From Phycisphaerales bacterium (GTDB lineage: Bacteria; Planctomycetota; Phycisphaerae; Phycisphaerales; SM1A02), in contig JASMKH010000005.1 of the NCBI GenBank assembly GCA_030749435.1, positions 29,802-93,801 of the forward strand: 64,000 nucleotides of DNA. Reading direction: 5' to 3'. Under the pieces are notes generated by a model. The model made no database searches and had not been told where the DNA came from. It saw only the letters and a program-made list of their open reading frames with translations. This document shows positions 1 to 8,303 of this stretch, in pieces (within the stretch, counting starts at the first letter, position 1; each line of letters begins with the position of its first letter). The position numbers were made by a program, and so were the translations under genes.

Positions 1-425
1 ATGCCCGCCTCACTGGAACACCCCTCACCGCCGCGCAGGTGCAGTGGAACCAGACGTGCCGCGAGGAGGCTCGAATCCTCGGACTGGACTGGCCGACCGA
101 GTTGATCAACCGCCGGATCAACGCCAGAGTCAAGGACATGATGGCCGCCGGGCTGCTCGACGAAGTTCGACAACTCGTTGCCTCCAACCGACTTGGAGCG
201 CAGTCTGCAGCCGCCGTCGGGTACGCCCAGCTCATCGAGCACCTGCAAGGGAACTGCACGCTTGAGGAGGCCGTTGAGCAGATCAAGATCCGAACCAGGC
301 GGCTGGCCAAGCAGCAGCGGACCTGGCTGCGGAAGTTCCGCCACCTCCCGCGATGCCTTTGGGTCGAGCCCAATGGCAAATCGACCCAAGACATTGTCTC
401 TCAGGCAGTTACTGCGTTTTCCTGA
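1..425 (+). CDS. miaA: tRNA dimethylallyltransferase MiaA, C-terminal part (5' end outside window)
   Basis: MiaA transfers the dimethylallyl group of DMAPP to N6 of A37 in tRNAs that read UNN codons. The frame is open from the first bases of the window (first full codon at 3) to the TGA at 423-425, so about the first half, with the P-loop, is missing. What is seen is the family's C-terminal half: TGTPLTAAQ, then RINARVKDMMAAGLLDEV, AAVGYAQLIEHL, and the basic TRRLAKQQRTWLRKF stretch that contacts the tRNA. The gene uses DMAPP, a product of the isoprenoid pathway whose genes ispG, ispA and dxs lie downstream. Identification is firm; the true start cannot be seen. Confidence 0.93.
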   Translation, partial: ARLTGTPLTAAQVQWNQTCREEARILGLDWPTELINRRINARVKDMMAAGLLDEVRQLVASNRLGAQSAAAVGYAQLIEHLQGNCTLEEAVEQIKIRTRRLAKQQRTWLRKFRHLPRCLWVEPNGKSTQDIVSQAVTAFS

Positions 426-503
426 GCCCTCGCCGGGACTTTCCTGATGGATCTTGGCAAGCGGCGGCTTGACAGACGCCGATGCGATGGCCATAACGCC
501 CCC

Positions 504-536
504 CCTCGGGTGATGTCAGCCCGAGTGCTCCCGAGG
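504..536 (+). promoter_or_regulatory. Alternative hairpins ahead of topA
   Basis: CCTCGGG (504-510) can pair with CCCGAG (520-525) or with CCCGAGG (530-536), so two mutually exclusive stems are possible. A smaller stem CAAGC-GGCG-GCTTG lies at 458-471. There is no T tract, so this is either a weak miaA terminator or a 5' leader element of topA, whose ATG is at 566. Function is inferred only from base pairing. Confidence 0.3.
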
Positions 537-565
537 CTTTCCCGCCTCCCCGCCGCAGAGTCCGC

Positions 566-3133
566 ATGTCCACCAATCTCGTCATCGTCGAGAGTCCCGC
601 CAAGGCCAAGACCATCCAGCGGTATCTGGGGGATGGGTGGGAGGTTGAGGCCTCGGTTGGCCATATTCGAGATCTGCCCAAACGGAATCCGAAGGGAAGC
701 AAGGCCCCGGTGCCGGGGGTCGATCTCGAGAATGACTTCAAGCCGACCTACGAAGTCTCGGCCGACTCCAAGAAGGTTGTCACCAGACTCCGCAAACTCG
801 CCAAGGCCGCCGACACCATCTGGTTCGCCACCGACCTGGACCGCGAGGGGGAAGCCATCGCATGGCATCTTGCCGAGTGCCTGAAGGTGGATCCCGCCAA
901 GGCCCGGCGGGTCACCTTCAATGCAATCACCAAGGCGGAGATCGCCGCCGCGTTCTCGGATCCGACCCCGATCAACATGGACCGGGTAAACGCCCAGCAG
1001 GCGCGACGGATCATCGATCGCATCGTGGGATATCAGGTCTCCCCCCTGCTGTGGCAGCGAGTGGCAGGTGGGCTGAGCGCCGGCCGCGTGCAGTCTCCGG
1101 CGGTCAGGTTGATCGTGGAGCGGGAACAACTGATCCGCGCCTTTGTCCCGGACGAGTACTGGCAGGCCGATGTGCGACTCACGCAGGACGCGGGCCAGGT
1201 CGAGACACTCGCCCAAGGGTGGGCCACGCTTCACGGCGATGAATCGCCACCGACCAAGAAGGCCGAGGCAGCCTGGCTCTCGGAGCATCACGCCATCTCT
1301 GCCCAACTGGCGGCGTTTGACCACGGCGACTACGCCCTGAAGTTGGGGCACGAGGACTGGAGCGCCCATACCGACGCCGAAGCGGCGCACCGAACGCGGG
1401 TGCTGGCGATTGCCGAGGCACTTGGCATCAAATCGCCGACACTCAACGTCTCCGACGATCCCGAGGGCAAGGGCCCAGCCGCCCGCACGCTCACGGTGGA
1501 GGGCGAGGTCGATCCCGAAGCGCGATGGCGCGTGACCGCCATCCAGAAGAAGCAGTCAAAGTCGCGTCCGCATGCCCCGTTCATCACGAGCAGCCTGCAG
1601 GCGGCCGCGGCCAACACGCTCGGTTTTACTGCCCGCCGCACCATGGGCGCCGCGCAGGGCCTCTATCAGGGCGTTGCGATTCCGGGCGAGGGGCAGGTCG
1701 GACTGATCACCTACATGCGGACCGACTCGACCCACGTCGCCCCGGAGGCGGTCCAGGCCGTGCGTGCCTTCATTCAGGACGCGGTCGGAGCGAAGTACCT
1801 GCCCGAGAAGCCCAGGAACTACCACTCCAGCAACCGACAGGCGCAGGAAGCCCACGAAGCGATCCGACCGACCGACCCGAGCCGCCGCCCAGAGGACCTC
1901 CCGCAGTCGATGCAGGAGGACCAGCGACGGCTCTACGACCTCATCTGGCGGCGATTCGTGTCGGGACAGATGGTGTCCGCCCTGTGGGACCGAACCGAGT
2001 TCCGACTCCGTCGAAGTGACCGCGATGATGGCGCCGAATTGAAAGTGGCCGGCAGGGCACTGCAATTCGATGGCTGGTACCGCATCGCGGGCGTGCCGAA
2101 GTCGGATGGCGAGCAGATCCTCCCCGACCTGAGTGAAGGCGACGAACTGACGCCCTTCGCCGTCGAGCCAAGGCAGCGATTCACATCACCCCCCGCTCGG
2201 TTCACCGAGTCGGCGCTCATCAAACAGTTGGAGCGTGAAGGCATCGGCCGCCCCTCCACCTACGCGACCATCATCGAGAAGATTCAGCAGAAGTACGTCG
2301 AGAAGATCGAGCGAAGTTTCCACCCGACGGCCGTCGGTGAAGTGGTTACAGAAAAGTTGATCGGCGCGTTTCCGAGACTCATGGATGTCGGGTACACGCG
2401 GTCGATGGAGTCTGACCTTGACAAGATCGCCGCGTCCGACGCCGATCTGGTCGCGACGCTGAAGAGTTTCTACGGCCCCTTCGCCGACGCACTTGCGACC
2501 GCCTACGAGACCATGACGCACGCACGCGCCGAGATGACCCCGGCGAATTGGAAGTGCCCCGAGTGCGGCGCTCGAACGGCGTATCGCCTTGCCCGAAGCG
2601 GCAGACGTTTTCTCTCATGTTCGACCTACCCGGACTGCACGTTCGCCACCGGCGTCGATCGAGACGGCAAGCCCCAATTGGAACAGCGGGTCAACGTCGC
2701 CTGCCCTGAGGACGACTCGCCGATGATCCTCCGTCAGGGACGATTCGGCCCCTTCCTCGCATCGGTGAACTACCCCGACGTCAAGATGGTGCTGAATCTC
2801 GACAAGAAGGGTGGATTGAAGATCCCGGCCGTGCCACCACTCAAGACTGAATTGGAGTGTGAGAAGTGCGGCAAGCCGCTCAATCTGAGGATGGGCAAGC
2901 GTGGCCCCTGGCTTGGTTGCAGTTCCTTCCCGAAGTGCCGTGGCCGCGGCAAGTGGAAATCGCTCGACGACGAGATCAGGGCGACGCTTGAAGCGGCGCT
3001 TGAGGCGCATGAGCAGGCGAATCCAAGGCCCGTCGTCAAGCGGCTCGATGGAGACCCCATTCCCGAAGGAACACCGGTCGCGGATCTCCTCCTGCCCGGC
3101 GAAGACGTCGACCTTGAGCCCTTCGAGGAGTGA
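566..3133 (+). CDS. topA: DNA topoisomerase I (type IA)
   Basis: Relaxes negative supercoils by single-strand passage. 855 residues, normal for bacterial TopA. The N-terminal Toprim domain (about 1-120) shows VIVESPAKAKTI, VGHIRDLP and the metal-binding DLDREGEAIAWH. The catalytic tyrosine is Tyr383 in ITYMRTDS. The C-terminal part has two intact four-cysteine zinc ribbons (CPEC...CSTYPDC and CEKCG...CSSFPKC) with a degenerate ribbon between them that has kept only one cysteine. The start at ATG 566 fits the family's usual MSTNLVIVESP opening; no strong ribosome binding site is visible. It lies 140 bases after miaA and 12 bases before the ispG region. Confidence 0.97.
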   Translation: MSTNLVIVESPAKAKTIQRYLGDGWEVEASVGHIRDLPKRNPKGSKAPVPGVDLENDFKPTYEVSADSKKVVTRLRKLAKAADTIWFATDLDREGEAIAWHLAECLKVDPAKARRVTFNAITKAEIAAAFSDPTPINMDRVNAQQARRIIDRIVGYQVSPLLWQRVAGGLSAGRVQSPAVRLIVEREQLIRAFVPDEYWQADVRLTQDAGQVETLAQGWATLHGDESPPTKKAEAAWLSEHHAISAQLAAFDHGDYALKLGHEDWSAHTDAEAAHRTRVLAIAEALGIKSPTLNVSDDPEGKGPAARTLTVEGEVDPEARWRVTAIQKKQSKSRPHAPFITSSLQAAAANTLGFTARRTMGAAQGLYQGVAIPGEGQVGLITYMRTDSTHVAPEAVQAVRAFIQDAVGAKYLPEKPRNYHSSNRQAQEAHEAIRPTDPSRRPEDLPQSMQEDQRRLYDLIWRRFVSGQMVSALWDRTEFRLRRSDRDDGAELKVAGRALQFDGWYRIAGVPKSDGEQILPDLSEGDELTPFAVEPRQRFTSPPARFTESALIKQLEREGIGRPSTYATIIEKIQQKYVEKIERSFHPTAVGEVVTEKLIGAFPRLMDVGYTRSMESDLDKIAASDADLVATLKSFYGPFADALATAYETMTHARAEMTPANWKCPECGARTAYRLARSGRRFLSCSTYPDCTFATGVDRDGKPQLEQRVNVACPEDDSPMILRQGRFGPFLASVNYPDVKMVLNLDKKGGLKIPAVPPLKTELECEKCGKPLNLRMGKRGPWLGCSSFPKCRGRGKWKSLDDEIRATLEAALEAHEQANPRPVVKRLDGDPIPEGTPVADLLLPGEDVDLEPFEE

Positions 3134-3152
3134 TCCACAGGTGGGATGCCCG

Positions 3153-3158
3153 TACAAT
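3153..3158 (+). promoter_or_regulatory. -10 hexamer directly ahead of ispG
   Basis: TACAAT with 8 bases to the ATG at 3167. Transcription from it would start at or next to the start codon, implying a leaderless ispG message. No convincing -35 is seen. Confidence 0.4.
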
Positions 3159-3166
3159 CCCACGCA

Positions 3167-4417
3167 ATGGACCGCCGCAAGACACGCCAGATCTCGGTAG
3201 GCAACGACCGCACCGGTGTCATTCGCATCGGCGGTGATGCCGAGGTCTCGGTTCAGACCATGACCTCGGGCAGCACATGCGAGATCGACTCGTGCGTGGC
3301 GGAGATCAATCGACTCGCGGCCGCAGGGGCGGACATCGTTCGTGTCGCTGTCCCGAAGCGAGCTGACACCGAGGCGCTTCCCGAGATTCTGAATCAGACA
3401 CGCGTCCCGATCGTCGCGGATGTGCACTTCCACTTTCAGCGTGCGCTGGAGGCGGTCGAAGCTGGCGTACACAAGATTCGACTGAATCCGGGCAATATCG
3501 CTGACGGCGATCAGGTCAACAGCGTGATTGATGCGTGTTCCGAGCGGGGTATTCCCATCCGCATCGGTGTGAATGAAGGATCGATCATCGAGCGTAGAGA
3601 CAAGAAGCAGCGGATGGAGGAGCTCGGCAAGTTCTTTGCCGATCACCGACAAGGGCACCTCATGGCGCTCATGATCACGAAGTTGGAGGAATACCTCGAA
3701 CTGTTCGAGGCCCGCAACTTCCACGACATCTGCATCAGTGCCAAGTCCATGGACGCGAGACTCGCCATCGACACCTACAGGGAGATCTCGAAGCGATTCG
3801 ACTACCCCCTGCACCTCGGCGTCACCCACGCCGGCCCAAGAGAGACCGGCGCGATCAGAAGCATCGTGGCTCTTGGAACGCTGCTTGCCCAAGGCGTCGG
3901 GGACACGCTTCGCATCAGCTATGCGAGCGACCCGGTGTTTGAAGTCGATGATGGACTGGAGATGCTCTGGTCGCTCGGCCTGCGAGAACGCAGGGGTGCC
4001 GAACTCATCGCCTGCCCGACCTGCGGCCGCATTCAGGTCGACCTCTTCCGACTCGTGCAGGATGTCCGGGACAAGCTTGCCGAACATATCACCGTGCCGA
4101 TGAAGGTGGCCGTCATGGGGTGCGTCGTCAATGGCCCGGGCGAAGCCGAGGGCGCCGATGTGGCGGTCTTCGCGGGAGACCGCAGGGGCATCATCTACGT
4201 GCAGGGGCAACGCGTCGCAAACGTCCCGGAGGAGGAGATCCTCGACCGGCTCCTGCAGGAGTGTCGAGCATTTCAGGACCGGGTCAACGCCGGGGAGGCG
4301 AGGTTGGGTGAGAAGGCTGTCGACATCCTTCCGCCGGACCCGATCGGCGAACTCGGAAGCGGATTCGACTCCATCGCGAGAGGAGCCGTCGAGCAGATCT
4401 CCGTCGGAAAGACATGA
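3167..4417 (+). CDS. ispG: 4-hydroxy-3-methylbut-2-en-1-yl diphosphate synthase
   Basis: IspG (GcpE) reduces MEcPP to HMBPP in the methylerythritol phosphate route to isoprenoids. About 416 residues from the chosen start. It has the TIM-barrel N-terminal part (VQTMTSGSTCEID, VADVHFHF, KIRLNPGNI) and the C-terminal iron-sulfur part, with the [4Fe-4S] cysteines in CPTCGR and MGCVVNGPGEAEGAD. ATG 3167 is preferred over ATG 3146 because MDRRKTRQISVG matches the usual IspG beginning and a -10-like TACAAT lies between the two. It may be transcribed with the following prepilin gene, which starts inside its stop codon (ATGA). The pathway gene dxs and the prenyl synthase ispA lie 3-5 kb away. Confidence 0.95.
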   Translation: MDRRKTRQISVGNDRTGVIRIGGDAEVSVQTMTSGSTCEIDSCVAEINRLAAAGADIVRVAVPKRADTEALPEILNQTRVPIVADVHFHFQRALEAVEAGVHKIRLNPGNIADGDQVNSVIDACSERGIPIRIGVNEGSIIERRDKKQRMEELGKFFADHRQGHLMALMITKLEEYLELFEARNFHDICISAKSMDARLAIDTYREISKRFDYPLHLGVTHAGPRETGAIRSIVALGTLLAQGVGDTLRISYASDPVFEVDDGLEMLWSLGLRERRGAELIACPTCGRIQVDLFRLVQDVRDKLAEHITVPMKVAVMGCVVNGPGEAEGADVAVFAGDRRGIIYVQGQRVANVPEEEILDRLLQECRAFQDRVNAGEARLGEKAVDILPPDPIGELGSGFDSIARGAVEQISVGKT

Positions 4418-5352
4418 GAACCCGCCGAGACCAGTCCAGTCGTGGCTACACACTCGTCGAACTCATGGTGGTGCTTGCGATCATCGGCATACTTCTGGCC
4501 ATGGTCGGCGGCGGGCTGCTTCTTGCACGCCGCGCGGCCCACACAGCTGCGCAATCGAACGACCTTCGACAGGTCGGATTTGCATGGGGCCAATACAACG
4601 TCGACAACGAGGCGAAGTTCGTGCCGGGTCTGGTGTCCACCCGCGTTCAGCGGAATCGGCGCATGGGCATCGCCTATCCGGATCACACGCCGATCTCACC
4701 TGCTCCGTCCTTCGAAGCGTCGCTCCCGAACACCGGCGGCCCTTGGACCTGGCGGCTGGTCGAGTACCTGAGCAACAACCTGGCGCCTCTGCTTCGTGGA
4801 CCCGATCGTGAACTGCTGCCCATCTTCGACTACCCCGCGCACGGAACGCACATCGCCTATTCTCCAGCCTTCGCCTACAACGGGTGGTACGTCGGTGGAC
4901 ATTGGACCATGTCCACGGACGGTGCCAGGCCCCTGCAGGCCTTTCGACGCGCTCCGCTCGCCGATCGGTCGTACATGAACGTCGTCGTAACATCCGCAGG
5001 CAAGGTCAAACACCCGACGAAACTGATCGTGTTCGCGCCAGGGACGCTTGTCGAGGACCCCGGAGTCGCCAAGGCCAACGAGCACGACGCCGATGGTTGG
5101 TTTGAAGTCACACCCCCGTGGCTCGCGGACGTGCACATGTGGGAAATGCGAGAACTCGACAACGTCGAAGTGTTCGAACAGGACGTCGCCATCCCGTGGC
5201 TCGGGGCCGACCGAGATCTGCCCGTCTTTCACGCCGATGGCCACGTCGAAACGCTCTCACTGGCGGACCTGTCCGAGCAGGACAGATGGATCGACCCTGC
5301 CAAGGCGATTGACGAGACGCCCGCATCTCAGTTCACGCATGAACCCGAGTGA
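4414..5352 (+). CDS. Prepilin-type (type II pseudopilin-like) protein
   Basis: 312 residues. The N-terminus carries a classic prepilin peptidase site: short basic leader, then G/YTLVELMVVLAIIG with Glu at +5, followed by one hydrophobic helix to about residue 40. The rest is a globular domain ending in PVFHADGHVETLSL, similar to the C-terminal H...DG motif of the many pseudopilin-like (DUF1559-type) proteins of planctomycetes. It probably sits in the inner membrane or in a pseudopilus. The ATG overlaps the ispG stop by four bases, so the two are likely co-translated although they share no obvious pathway. It converges on the TraB-like gene with a 2-base gap. The exact role is unknown. Confidence 0.75.
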   Translation: MRTRRDQSSRGYTLVELMVVLAIIGILLAMVGGGLLLARRAAHTAAQSNDLRQVGFAWGQYNVDNEAKFVPGLVSTRVQRNRRMGIAYPDHTPISPAPSFEASLPNTGGPWTWRLVEYLSNNLAPLLRGPDRELLPIFDYPAHGTHIAYSPAFAYNGWYVGGHWTMSTDGARPLQAFRRAPLADRSYMNVVVTSAGKVKHPTKLIVFAPGTLVEDPGVAKANEHDADGWFEVTPPWLADVHMWEMRELDNVEVFEQDVAIPWLGADRDLPVFHADGHVETLSLADLSEQDRWIDPAKAIDETPASQFTHEPE

Positions 5353-5354
5353 CC

Positions 5355-6584
5355 TCAGCGGCCGAGTTGCCTGCCGAACATGCCGGTCCAGCCCTTGACC
5401 ATGCTCACGTCCGCCTGCGACAACTGCGACGTGGACAGGTCGATCTCGATGGCAGGGAGCCACCGATGTCCCGACGGCGTCCATTGGCCCGGACGTTGGC
5501 TCAGCAGGTCTGCAAGCCCCGCCATATGCCCCGCCCCGTACAGCACGGCCACGGTTCGCTGTGACTCCCCGCACGCGATGATGGCGTCAACGACCTCCAT
5601 CGCCCGCTCGTTGCGCAGGTCAATCAGCACTTCGCGAAAGGCTGGCCCCTGCATGGCCAGCGCACCGTCAATCATGTCCTCGTCACCCAGCATCTCGATC
5701 AACAGCACTTTCATGGTGTCAACGACCCGGCCGCCGAGCATGGCGTCAATCGTCGGGATCACGGCCAGAATGCCTCGAGCGATGCCCCCGACCAGACCCT
5801 GTTCCGAAAGAAGATCCGTGAGATTGTCGATCTGCTGCCCCCGTGCCTCGAATGCGGCCGCCAATTGCTCGATGTCCAGATCCCCGGGCGTCCACCGAAC
5901 ATCGTCATAGGGCAGGGCGTCCAACTGAAAGGTAAGCCCGAGCATCTCGGCCAGTGATCGCTGCAACATCGCCTCATCGACGCGCGGCTCTTGAGCAGGA
6001 ATCGTCGCCACAATGTCTGCCGCATCGCCCTGACCCCCGGGGACACCGTCGCTTCCCAGGCTCGTCAGCGTCGCCGCTCCGTCCTCGCTCCGGGCCAGCA
6101 TCCAAGGTCGATTCCATCCATCCCTCGACAGACCACGCACCAGCCCGGTCACACGGGCCTCGCTGCCGGCCAGCGCGCTCATCGCCCCGTTCCAATCGAA
6201 CGCGTTCGTGCCTGCAAGCACATCCGCAAGCAGGTCTGCAGTCTTGCGGGTCGCCACGACCGCTTCGCCCGCGGCAGCTTCCCACGGCGGACGACCGCCC
6301 ACGGGCAGCACCGACTCGAAGACCACGACGTCACAGGAATCCAGCAGTTCGTTGACCGCTGTGTAGTAGTCGGATTCGCCGACGTGGGTCACCCCGACCA
6401 GCCAGATCCGATCGCCTCGCTCGGCCGAGTCGAAGGCCCGCGCCGCAATCTCAAGCCGCCCACCTTCCGCGTCCCAGACGGGCCTCAGCCACGCGGCATG
6501 TTCCTCGGCGATCGATGTTGAAACTGCGGCGAAGAATCCCATCGCCACACATGCAGCACTGGTTCGGATCGACACACCAGGCAT
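5355..6584 (-). CDS. TraB/GumN-like exported protein
   Basis: 409 residues with an N-terminal signal peptide (hydrophobic stretch ending near AAVSTSIAEEHA). Two motifs point to the TraB/PrgY/GumN superfamily: LVGVTHVGESDYY near the N-terminus followed by VVVFES, and VAVLYGAGHMAGL near the C-terminus. Members of this superfamily include putative peptidases and pheromone-shutdown proteins; the substrate here is unknown. ATG 6584 is chosen over ATG 6590 because an AAGGAG at 6592-6597 is only one base from the latter but seven from the former. It follows the ExbB-type gene with start and stop overlapping, so the two are one transcription unit. Confidence 0.65.
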   Translation of the reverse strand: MPGVSIRTSAACVAMGFFAAVSTSIAEEHAAWLRPVWDAEGGRLEIAARAFDSAERGDRIWLVGVTHVGESDYYTAVNELLDSCDVVVFESVLPVGGRPPWEAAAGEAVVATRKTADLLADVLAGTNAFDWNGAMSALAGSEARVTGLVRGLSRDGWNRPWMLARSEDGAATLTSLGSDGVPGGQGDAADIVATIPAQEPRVDEAMLQRSLAEMLGLTFQLDALPYDDVRWTPGDLDIEQLAAAFEARGQQIDNLTDLLSEQGLVGGIARGILAVIPTIDAMLGGRVVDTMKVLLIEMLGDEDMIDGALAMQGPAFREVLIDLRNERAMEVVDAIIACGESQRTVAVLYGAGHMAGLADLLSQRPGQWTPSGHRWLPAIEIDLSTSQLSQADVSMVKGWTGMFGRQLGR

Positions 6585-6586
6585 GG

Positions 6587-7255
6587 TCATGCTCCTTCGA
6601 TGTGATTGCCGCGGCCGGAACGGCGATCCCCCTCCTGCCCCGCCGCCACCAGCGATTCAAGGCGTCCCATGGCCCGGGAGGATTGACCGCGAAAAGCCAT
6701 GTAGGGAAACAGGGTGATCAACGCCACGACCAGACCGAAGGCTGTCGTGAGCAGCGCCGCGGCGATGCCACCGGCAACCTCGGTGGGATCGCTCAGGGTC
6801 GACCGCGCCCCGAGCAATTCGAAACTCTGAATGATCCCGAGCACCGTGCCGAGGATTCCCAGCAGCGGAGCGGCGGTGATGATGGTCGACATCGTGACGA
6901 GGTACCGGTCAAGCCGCCCCCGCTGATCCTCGACCGCCTCGAGCGCTACAGCATCGTTGGCGCCCTCCTCGACCAGCCTGCAGGCGACCCGCCCGTATGG
7001 TGTGCCATCATCAGCAACCAATCCCCGGACCATCGCCGCATCCCCGGATCGAAGCGCGTGATTGAGCCGAGCCAGACGGCGAAGGCTCGTCTTGCCGTTG
7101 ACGCCCACCCAGAAGATCACGCGTTCAACAACCAGCGTGATGCTGATGATGCTGAGTACCAGAAGCGGGATCATGACGTAGCCGCCACGGGTCAACAACG
7201 AACTCAACTCACCGGACCAACCGCCTGCGGCCGCCGATGCAAGCTCCACAATCAT
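6587..7255 (-). CDS. MotA/TolQ/ExbB-type proton channel protein
   Basis: 222 residues with three transmembrane segments: YVMIPLLVLSIISITLVVE, then IITAAPLLGILGTVLGII, then AALLTTAFGLVVALITLFP. The second and third carry the proline/glycine pattern of the ExbB/TolQ channel. These proteins use the proton gradient to drive an ExbD/TolR partner. No ExbD, TolR or TonB gene is adjacent; instead the TraB-like exported protein follows directly. The start at 7255 is fixed by an AGGAGG six bases upstream; the longer open frame upstream would run over the divergent promoter. The promoter is shared with ispA. Confidence 0.85.
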   Translation of the reverse strand: MIVELASAAAGGWSGELSSLLTRGGYVMIPLLVLSIISITLVVERVIFWVGVNGKTSLRRLARLNHALRSGDAAMVRGLVADDGTPYGRVACRLVEEGANDAVALEAVEDQRGRLDRYLVTMSTIITAAPLLGILGTVLGIIQSFELLGARSTLSDPTEVAGGIAAALLTTAFGLVVALITLFPYMAFRGQSSRAMGRLESLVAAGQEGDRRSGRGNHIEGA

Positions 7256-7274
7256 GGATCCCTCCTGCATGCCC

Positions 7275-7286
7275 GGTATAGTAGAC
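7275..7286. promoter_or_regulatory. Bidirectional -10 element between exbB-like gene and ispA
   Basis: The core GGTATAGTAGACC reads as TATAGT (7277-7282) towards ispA and as TACTAT (7283-7278) towards the ExbB-type gene. Both predicted start sites leave short leaders (about 30 and 15 bases). No clear -35 is seen on either side. Confidence 0.45.
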
Positions 7287-7320
7287 CGTTCCGCACGAAC
7301 ATCGAGGCGACCAGAACACG

Positions 7321-8226
7321 ATGGATCCAACCAAGACCATGAATCAGGTTGAAGAGGGCCTTGCACTGCTGGCCGAGGGCGGAGAACGCGTCGAGCGACT
7401 GCTTGCGGACTCCATCGACTGGGCGCGGCTCCCGACCAACCTCGCCGACGCCGCCCGGTACGGCGTCCTCGGCGGTGGCAAGCGTCTCCGCCCGGTCCTC
7501 GTCCTGACCTCCTGCGGGGCCGTGTCCGGCAGAGAAAAGGACGCGGAGCCGGCAGCAGCTGCGCTGGAACTGGTGCACTGTTTCAGTCTCGTTCACGATG
7601 ATCTGCCCGCCCTTGACAACGACGAACTCCGCCGCGGTCGACCCACGCTCCATGTTCACTCGGGCGAGCCCATGGCAATTCTCGCTGGCGATCTCATGCT
7701 TGCCATGGCCTTTGGCACGATCGCGGCCGGACCGTGCCCCCCCGAGGTTCGTGCTGCCCTGGTCGAAGAACTGGCCACCGGCACGTCTGAGATGGTTGCA
7801 GGACAGGTCTACGACACGCTCGGCGGGCTCCCGCCCCAGATCAGTCCGATCGAACAGGTGAAACTGGTGCATCGCAACAAGACCGGTGCGCTCATCCGTG
7901 CGGCGTGCCGAATGGGCGGGCTGTGCGGTGGTGCCTCGTCAGACGAGCTCCGGGCGCTCACGGCGTATGGTGAAGCCATGGGGCTTATGTTCCAGATTGT
8001 CGACGACCTTCTGGATGTCACCCAGTCCGCCGAACACGTCGGCAAGGCGACCGGAAAAGACGCCGCGCTGGGGAAACGCACCTACCCTGCCGTGCTCGGT
8101 GAATCGGCATGCCACGAAGAGGTCGAGCGGCTTCGCAGCGATGCCGTCATGGCAGCCGAGCAGTTGGGCGACGGCGGATACCCGTTGGCCTGCCTCGCAG
8201 AGGTCATGGCGGTTCGAACCCGGTGA
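7321..8226 (+). CDS. ispA: Polyprenyl (farnesyl/geranylgeranyl) diphosphate synthase
   Basis: Condenses IPP with DMAPP or longer allylic diphosphates. 301 residues, the usual length for bacterial IspA. The lysine/arginine pair is in GGGKRLRPVL, the first aspartate-rich motif is HDDLPALDND with the four-residue spacing typical of bacterial farnesyl synthases, and the second is VDDLLDVTQSAEHVGKATGKD. The chain length of the product cannot be fixed from sequence alone. It lies 77 bases before dxs, separated by a strong inverted repeat and a probable dxs promoter, so it may be partly uncoupled from dxs. Confidence 0.92.
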   Translation: MDPTKTMNQVEEGLALLAEGGERVERLLADSIDWARLPTNLADAARYGVLGGGKRLRPVLVLTSCGAVSGREKDAEPAAAALELVHCFSLVHDDLPALDNDELRRGRPTLHVHSGEPMAILAGDLMLAMAFGTIAAGPCPPEVRAALVEELATGTSEMVAGQVYDTLGGLPPQISPIEQVKLVHRNKTGALIRAACRMGGLCGGASSDELRALTAYGEAMGLMFQIVDDLLDVTQSAEHVGKATGKDAALGKRTYPAVLGESACHEEVERLRSDAVMAAEQLGDGGYPLACLAEVMAVRTR

Positions 8227-8238
8227 ATCAGCACATGA

Positions 8239-8271
8239 AGCACTGGCCATGGTGACGGCCAGTGCTACACT
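8239..8271 (+). promoter_or_regulatory. Inverted repeat and -10 element ahead of dxs
   Basis: A perfect 10-bp inverted repeat (8239-8248 with 8257-8266, 8-base loop) with arms AGCACTGGCC and GGCCAGTGCT abuts TACACT (8266-8271), the likely dxs -10 hexamer. It could be the ispA terminator, an operator over the dxs core promoter, or both. Confidence 0.45.
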
Positions 8272-8303
8272 CTGGCCTCCACTGTGGAGTTCAGGAGCAC
8301 CTC

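Noticed and set aside
401..1390. 329-codon minus-strand frame over the start of topA
   Set aside because: Antisense to the Toprim domain; no ribosome site or motif.
2615..4453. 612-codon open frame on the minus strand across ispG
   Set aside because: It is the antisense shadow of ispG and topA, whose family motifs are intact on the plus strand; the minus product has no recognisable motif and its length is explained by high GC and few stops.
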